Assembly: GCF_017833525.1 (NCBI RefSeq)
Contig: NZ_JAFICD010000012.1
Coordinates: forward strand, 1-57,732
Source: Duganella sp. 1411
Lineage (GTDB): Bacteria; Pseudomonadota; Gammaproteobacteria; Burkholderiales; Burkholderiaceae_D
Length of the DNA stretch: 57,732 nt
Direction: 5' to 3'
Under the pieces are notes generated by a model. That model saw nothing but the letters and a program-made list of their open reading frames with translations, did no database searches and was not told the DNA's origin. Position 1 is the stretch's first letter; each line of letters starts with the position of its first letter. Shown here in pieces: positions 54,110 through 57,732 of the stretch. The position numbers and the translations under genes were made by a program.

Positions 54110-57049
54110 CTATGCACTGATCAGCCAAGTCAGAAATACGTTTTGTGCGGAGCAACTGTCATTTGCCGCCGCAATAACTTGCCGAACGTTTTCGTTAAGA
54201 GCCGCAGCGGATAGCCCTGGCTGCACAGCATATATTTCTAAACGGATGTCGATAGGAGCGTAACGTGCAAGTAGATTCAATGCAGTCGCTTGATCTCCAA
54301 TGATGAATGTGGAGTGCCCACGACCGGGTTTTGGAGTAGTACGGCGTCGGATGTGCTTCACGAGTGAGTCTTTGATTTGGAATCTGGATGATTTGACGGA
54401 TTGACCTGCTAATTCGTAGACGTCGTCGACACGTTCGCCAGATGGGGCCGCGCCACCTGCGCCTTTACAGTGATACAGACGGATCATTAACCTTCCATTG
54501 CTTTCCTTCGCCACGATGAAGTCTGCAGCCTCGCCAGATCGGTGGTCATAGATCAGGAAGCTATTGTCGACGTGCGCCTCGAGGTAGCTCTGTATGAAGC
54601 GCTGAACGGTTTGCCGCGCCGGATCGCGCTGGTCGAACTCTACTTCAATTTCGCAGTTCTCCCATGCCATTGCGCGCAGACTGGCAGGACTCACTTCAAC
54701 ACTTGCGATGCGTTTATAGATCGTTGAATTCTGGAAGAAATTCAATTCTTTGGTGAAGAATCGAGGTGGGTGCTCCTGTAGCCACTCTTCGAGCGAGAGC
54801 ACTTCACCTTCAGCTTGAACGACTAGCGTTTCATACGCAGGGCGCGGACAACGGAACTGGGGTGCTTCCTCGATCTTAAAATGGACATTAATACCCGCAG
54901 CATGGTCGCCAATTTCAAACGAAAGAGTTTGGGCATCTACGGAGACGACGAAGTTTGAGAATCCGAGGTCCAAGATATTTGCCGAGTGCACAATTTCCCC
55001 GTTTCGCATGAAGCGTAGTGTGGCTGGCGCCATGTAAGTACTTGCATCCCAATCTGCCATACAGGTTGTGAAGGGTATGGCTTCCAGAGTTTCACCGCAT
55101 ATCAGTAGGTCGAGTCCTGATCGTCCTAGTGCGACCTGTGGCGATGTAATTCTTCGATGAAGGGAGCCCATCCAAGCTAACGTTGCTGGAATGGAACTCT
55201 TGCCCGGTGCCCACATTCGGCCGCGCGCACTCGCACCAACGATTTCAGTTCGGCCGTCGAGTTTTCCTCGTCCCATGAAATGACTTTGTGCGAAATTCGA
55301 TGAATCACTTTGGCGAATTCCTCGGTCTGCGCTTGGGCCGGCCATGATGCGATACGACTCCGCCGTTGTAGTGGGCGAGATGCTTCGTACGCCGACGTTG
55401 TAAAATTCCTGTTCAGTCAGTCCATTGCGTACTCTCATGACCTTTTGGTACGGGAGTTCTTTAGCTTTTCCTTCAACAAAGTGCGCTAGGAGATCGTCAT
55501 AGACGTATGTTGTCCTGTCAGTCGAGCAGATAAACAGCAGCCCTTCTTCCTCAAAGTGGCGGAGCAGAAAACACTCATGTCTTGCATCAGTTAGATGCTC
55601 ATCCGCATACCAAGTGGGTGCCTTAATTTCGGAAGCCAAGATGAGTCCCGTCGAACCGTCGTTGCTGGCCCAAGCTGCGCGTACTACGAGGCCACTCAAA
55701 TCTTGAGGAGGTGCTGAAAAGTCGGGTTTTCTTTCAACCTTGTAGGCAGCGACGTGTTGGCCAAGCCGAATTGCCCCCGCGCTGACGTTCTCGTAGTCGC
55801 CTGCAGGTAAAGCTGCTGCTGTAAATGCGTCTAAGACCGCTCTGTCTCTCAACGCGAGGTTTTGCTTTGCTTCGGCAACGTCCGCCAAGAGGACATCCCA
55901 ATCAACGCCTGCTTTGTATAGGATCTCGCTCTCCACATTGACCTCGCGCGGAATTGCTATGAACGTCGCATCTCCCGTTCTTTGATCATTTGTGCGAGCG
56001 AAGCGCCCAATGAACTGGAGTGTTGGCACAAGGGAGTTGTGTGCAGCATGCAGTACAGCAATTTTAAAGCGCGGAAAATCGTAGCCTTCTCCGAGCATAT
56101 CAACGCAAACAATTCCATCGATCTCGCCGTCGGCGAGTTCGCCTAGAATCAATTCGATCTGAGGCTTTGATTTCCTGCTCGATACCGCCTTCATTCGTAG
56201 TCCTGCTGCGACGTAGCGGGCAGCAAGATCTTCGGCTGCTTTGGTGCGATCTGTACGGGCAAAGATCCTGTGATCTAGACCGTTCGCGCGGTCACGTTCA
56301 AAAATCTCAACTGCTTTAGTGATTAGTGCCTTGTCGCGCGCTTCCGGCACAGAATCGGGATCCACCTCCACTGCTTCAAGGGCGACACGTCCGAACGCAC
56401 GTTCCTCAACAGCTTTACGAAGGGAGTAAGAAAATGCCATCTTGCCTGGCAATGGACGCCTATCGCGGCGAAACGCGGTCGCTGAAAAAAGTAAATGCCG
56501 CGCATCAGGAAATGCGTCAATCATTGCGCTCCAGGTGACTGCCGGGGAATGGTGCCCCTCGTCCATGATGACTACGTCAAATAGATCAGGGGGCGGTGAT
56601 TGAATACCTTCAATGTGCGGGCTTGCTGATTGCGGGGTGCAAACCACAACCTCGAATCTTCGTAGGCCTTCCCAGTCTTCTATGCTGGTGAGCTTCGCCT
56701 CCACTGCAGCAACGCTTGGGCTTGGTAGGTCATCGACGTGAGGCAGGCACCCAAGCTTTCGCAATGCCTCCATTTCTGAGAAAGCTCGTAGTGCCTGTGA
56801 TCGCAATGCAGCGGTTGGGGTGATTACTAATACGCGGCGGGCTTTAAGAACAAACCCTGCGGCAGTCATGAGAGCAGTCTTGCCGTAACCAGTGGGCAAG
56901 CTAATGATTGCAGGCTCGCGTCTTTCTATAAAGTGCGCGCCAATCGCGAAGAGCGCCCCCACTTGGCCGCGACGTAGCCCTTGGTTTGGGACATCACTTG
57001 AACCTTCCAGTATCTTTAACACCGATGAATGCTCTGCGAAATAGGCCAT
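54110..57049 (-). CDS. superfamily 2 helicase with possible C-terminal nuclease domain
   Basis: A 979-residue DEAD/DEAH-type helicase. Motif I is TGYGKT (Lys 57), motif II DEGHH (163-167), motif III SAT (189-191), motif VI QFIGRFAR (345-352). This resembles the helicase part of type I/III restriction subunits and of several defence helicases. Residues 430-780 are unrecognised. Near the C-terminus, EAADFIV (Asp 843) followed by LYHCKG (860-863) and DDVYELAGQS looks like a PD-(D/E)XK core with His in place of the usual Glu. It heads a three-gene operon; upstream is a 133-bp AT-rich divergent promoter region. A C-terminal restriction-type nuclease is an inference. Confidence 0.8.
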   Translation of the reverse strand: MAYFAEHSSVLKILEGSSDVPNQGLRRGQVGALFAIGAHFIERREPAIISLPTGYGKTALMTAAGFVLKARRVLVITPTAALRSQALRAFSEMEALRKLGCLPHVDDLPSPSVAAVEAKLTSIEDWEGLRRFEVVVCTPQSASPHIEGIQSPPPDLFDVVIMDEGHHSPAVTWSAMIDAFPDARHLLFSATAFRRDRRPLPGKMAFSYSLRKAVEERAFGRVALEAVEVDPDSVPEARDKALITKAVEIFERDRANGLDHRIFARTDRTKAAEDLAARYVAAGLRMKAVSSRKSKPQIELILGELADGEIDGIVCVDMLGEGYDFPRFKIAVLHAAHNSLVPTLQFIGRFARTNDQRTGDATFIAIPREVNVESEILYKAGVDWDVLLADVAEAKQNLALRDRAVLDAFTAAALPAGDYENVSAGAIRLGQHVAAYKVERKPDFSAPPQDLSGLVVRAAWASNDGSTGLILASEIKAPTWYADEHLTDARHECFLLRHFEEEGLLFICSTDRTTYVYDDLLAHFVEGKAKELPYQKVMRVRNGLTEQEFYNVGVRSISPTTTAESYRIMAGPSADRGIRQSDSSNFAQSHFMGRGKLDGRTEIVGASARGRMWAPGKSSIPATLAWMGSLHRRITSPQVALGRSGLDLLICGETLEAIPFTTCMADWDASTYMAPATLRFMRNGEIVHSANILDLGFSNFVVSVDAQTLSFEIGDHAAGINVHFKIEEAPQFRCPRPAYETLVVQAEGEVLSLEEWLQEHPPRFFTKELNFFQNSTIYKRIASVEVSPASLRAMAWENCEIEVEFDQRDPARQTVQRFIQSYLEAHVDNSFLIYDHRSGEAADFIVAKESNGRLMIRLYHCKGAGGAAPSGERVDDVYELAGQSVKSSRFQIKDSLVKHIRRRTTPKPGRGHSTFIIGDQATALNLLARYAPIDIRLEIYAVQPGLSAAALNENVRQVIAAANDSCSAQNVFLTWLISA

Positions 57050-57182
57050 ACCGCTCTAGCTAAAAAATTATGTAAGAGCAATATATCGTTATTTTGGGTT
57101 ATTATGCAATCAATATCGGCGTTATTTTGTCATGACGATATTGCTTCCATTTTGCTAGTAAGTGCACACAAGAAAACTCACG

Positions 57183-57644
57183 ATGAGAATTTTTCGAAAA
57201 ATCAAGTCCTGCACGTACAGATGCATCCCGTTTCTGTATTTCGTTATTTTGTTCGCCTTGACCGGATACATGTTTTACGATTATTCCTGGCGAGATTCTT
57301 CGGGCATAGTTCGAGCAGGAAAATCTGACCACTGCGGCGACTATGAACCCGTGCAAGGACAGCTTCATTTAGGCACGAAGGATTATCTGACGCTTTTGAT
57401 TAAAGACAAGGAAAACGGACAGTTCATAATGTCGGGTGAGCTGACGTTAAAGGCGGAGACCTATGAGAAACTTGTTCTTGCAAAGGATCGCGTCTTTCTA
57501 AGTCTGGATGGGCTACGTTCGCCTAGCACCGTGCCCTCCATTCCGTATTCCCTCGATCTAGACATGGCAGATGTGACTCGAGGTGTACTAAATCAAGCCA
57601 TCCTTAAAATCAAGGATCGAACGATATACACAGGAGGTCTGTAG
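57183..57644 (+). CDS. small membrane-anchored hypothetical protein
   Basis: About 153 residues: a basic start (MRIFRKIKS), one transmembrane helix (FLYFVILFALTGYMFYDY), and an exported domain with two Cys-free beta-rich parts (QGQLHLGTKDYLTLLIKDK; GQFIMSGELTLKAE). No family recognised. The ATG at 57183 is chosen over a GTG at 57162; neither has a good Shine-Dalgarno. It is divergent from the helicase gene and abuts the insertion sequence on its right, which may have cut off further genes. Confidence 0.6.
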   Translation: MRIFRKIKSCTYRCIPFLYFVILFALTGYMFYDYSWRDSSGIVRAGKSDHCGDYEPVQGQLHLGTKDYLTLLIKDKENGQFIMSGELTLKAETYEKLVLAKDRVFLSLDGLRSPSTVPSIPYSLDLDMADVTRGVLNQAILKIKDRTIYTGGL

Positions 57645-57732
57645 TGGTCTAATTTGCCCGGACACCTCGATAGGTGGACAATCCACCATCCGAGGAGATT
57701 TGCATGACAAGGCAACGCCGTAGTTTCGATCC
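57645..57732 (+). mobile_element. left end of an IS3-family insertion sequence (partial)
   Basis: Begins near TGGTCTAATTTGCCCGGAC, then TCGATAGGTGGACAATCCACC (an inverted GGTGGA/TCCACC pair) and a Shine-Dalgarno before a transposase start. This layout is that of IS3-type elements. The exact end and the remainder lie at or beyond the window edge. Confidence 0.6.
57704..57732 (+). CDS. IS3-family transposase OrfA, first codons only
   Basis: GAGGAG lies six bases before an ATG that opens MTRQRRSFD, the common start of IS3 OrfA proteins (helix-turn-helix subunit). The window ends after nine codons and two bases. Confidence 0.6.

Overview
The window looks like a high-GC betaproteobacterial chromosome, most likely Oxalobacteraceae (Massilia/Duganella/Telluria type). 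The reasons are the strongly GC-biased codon use, a DUF1840 gene typical of Betaproteobacteria, many chemoreceptors, and a Pseudomonas-like polyol operon beside a plant-polymer degradation locus. The assignment is an inference from gene content; no database was searched.

Layout. (1) 1-134: the 3' end of a 5S rRNA gene and its terminator, closing an rrn operon. (2) 350-10944: a polyol catabolism locus. mtlEFGKDY (ABC transporter, mannitol-type dehydrogenase, xylulokinase), an AraC-type activator, a SmoS-like sorbitol dehydrogenase and a LamB-type porin. The same 21-bp-spaced direct repeat lies upstream of mtlE and of smoS, so one activator probably controls both transcription units. (3) 10994-19641: a 1303-residue beta-propeller sensor kinase, a chemoreceptor, a DUF1840 gene, and a lipoprotein gene overlapping an M1 peptidase gene. 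(4) 20012-25554: three tandem paralogous chemoreceptors with near-identical 3' halves. (5) 25583-36676, minus strand: a pectin locus running GH28 polygalacturonase, pectinesterase, TonB-dependent receptor, GH43 lipoprotein and two Tat-type GH28 paralogues, many joined by 4-bp overlaps. (6) 36972-46688: a CBM9/DUF5916 outer-membrane protein and LysR gene, three exporter-type transporters, a second LysR gene with a palindromic site, and two adjacent DJ-1/PfpI-fold genes.

(7) From about 46.9 kb the character changes. Base composition falls, genes carry in-frame stops, and there are insertion sequences. The C-terminal quarter of comM (47526-47930) ends abruptly. Beyond it lie three small unknown genes (one with an in-frame UGA), a low-GC secreted protein with a phosphodiester-glycosidase (NAGPA-like) C-terminus, an IS21 istA remnant, a three-gene operon (superfamily 2 helicase with a possible nuclease tail, a membrane-anchored HEPN-like protein, a multi-pass membrane protein), a small membrane-anchored protein, and the start of an IS3-type element. 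This is best read as a mobile island at comM.

How the parts may work together. Regions 2, 4 and 5 suggest life on plant material: pectin is de-esterified and cut outside the cell, oligomers enter through the TonB receptor and are trimmed in the periplasm, polyols enter through the porin and ABC transporter, and chemoreceptors steer toward such compounds (inference). The helicase operon at 52667-57049 is the best candidate for an undescribed system, probably anti-phage defence. That rests on domain logic and context only.
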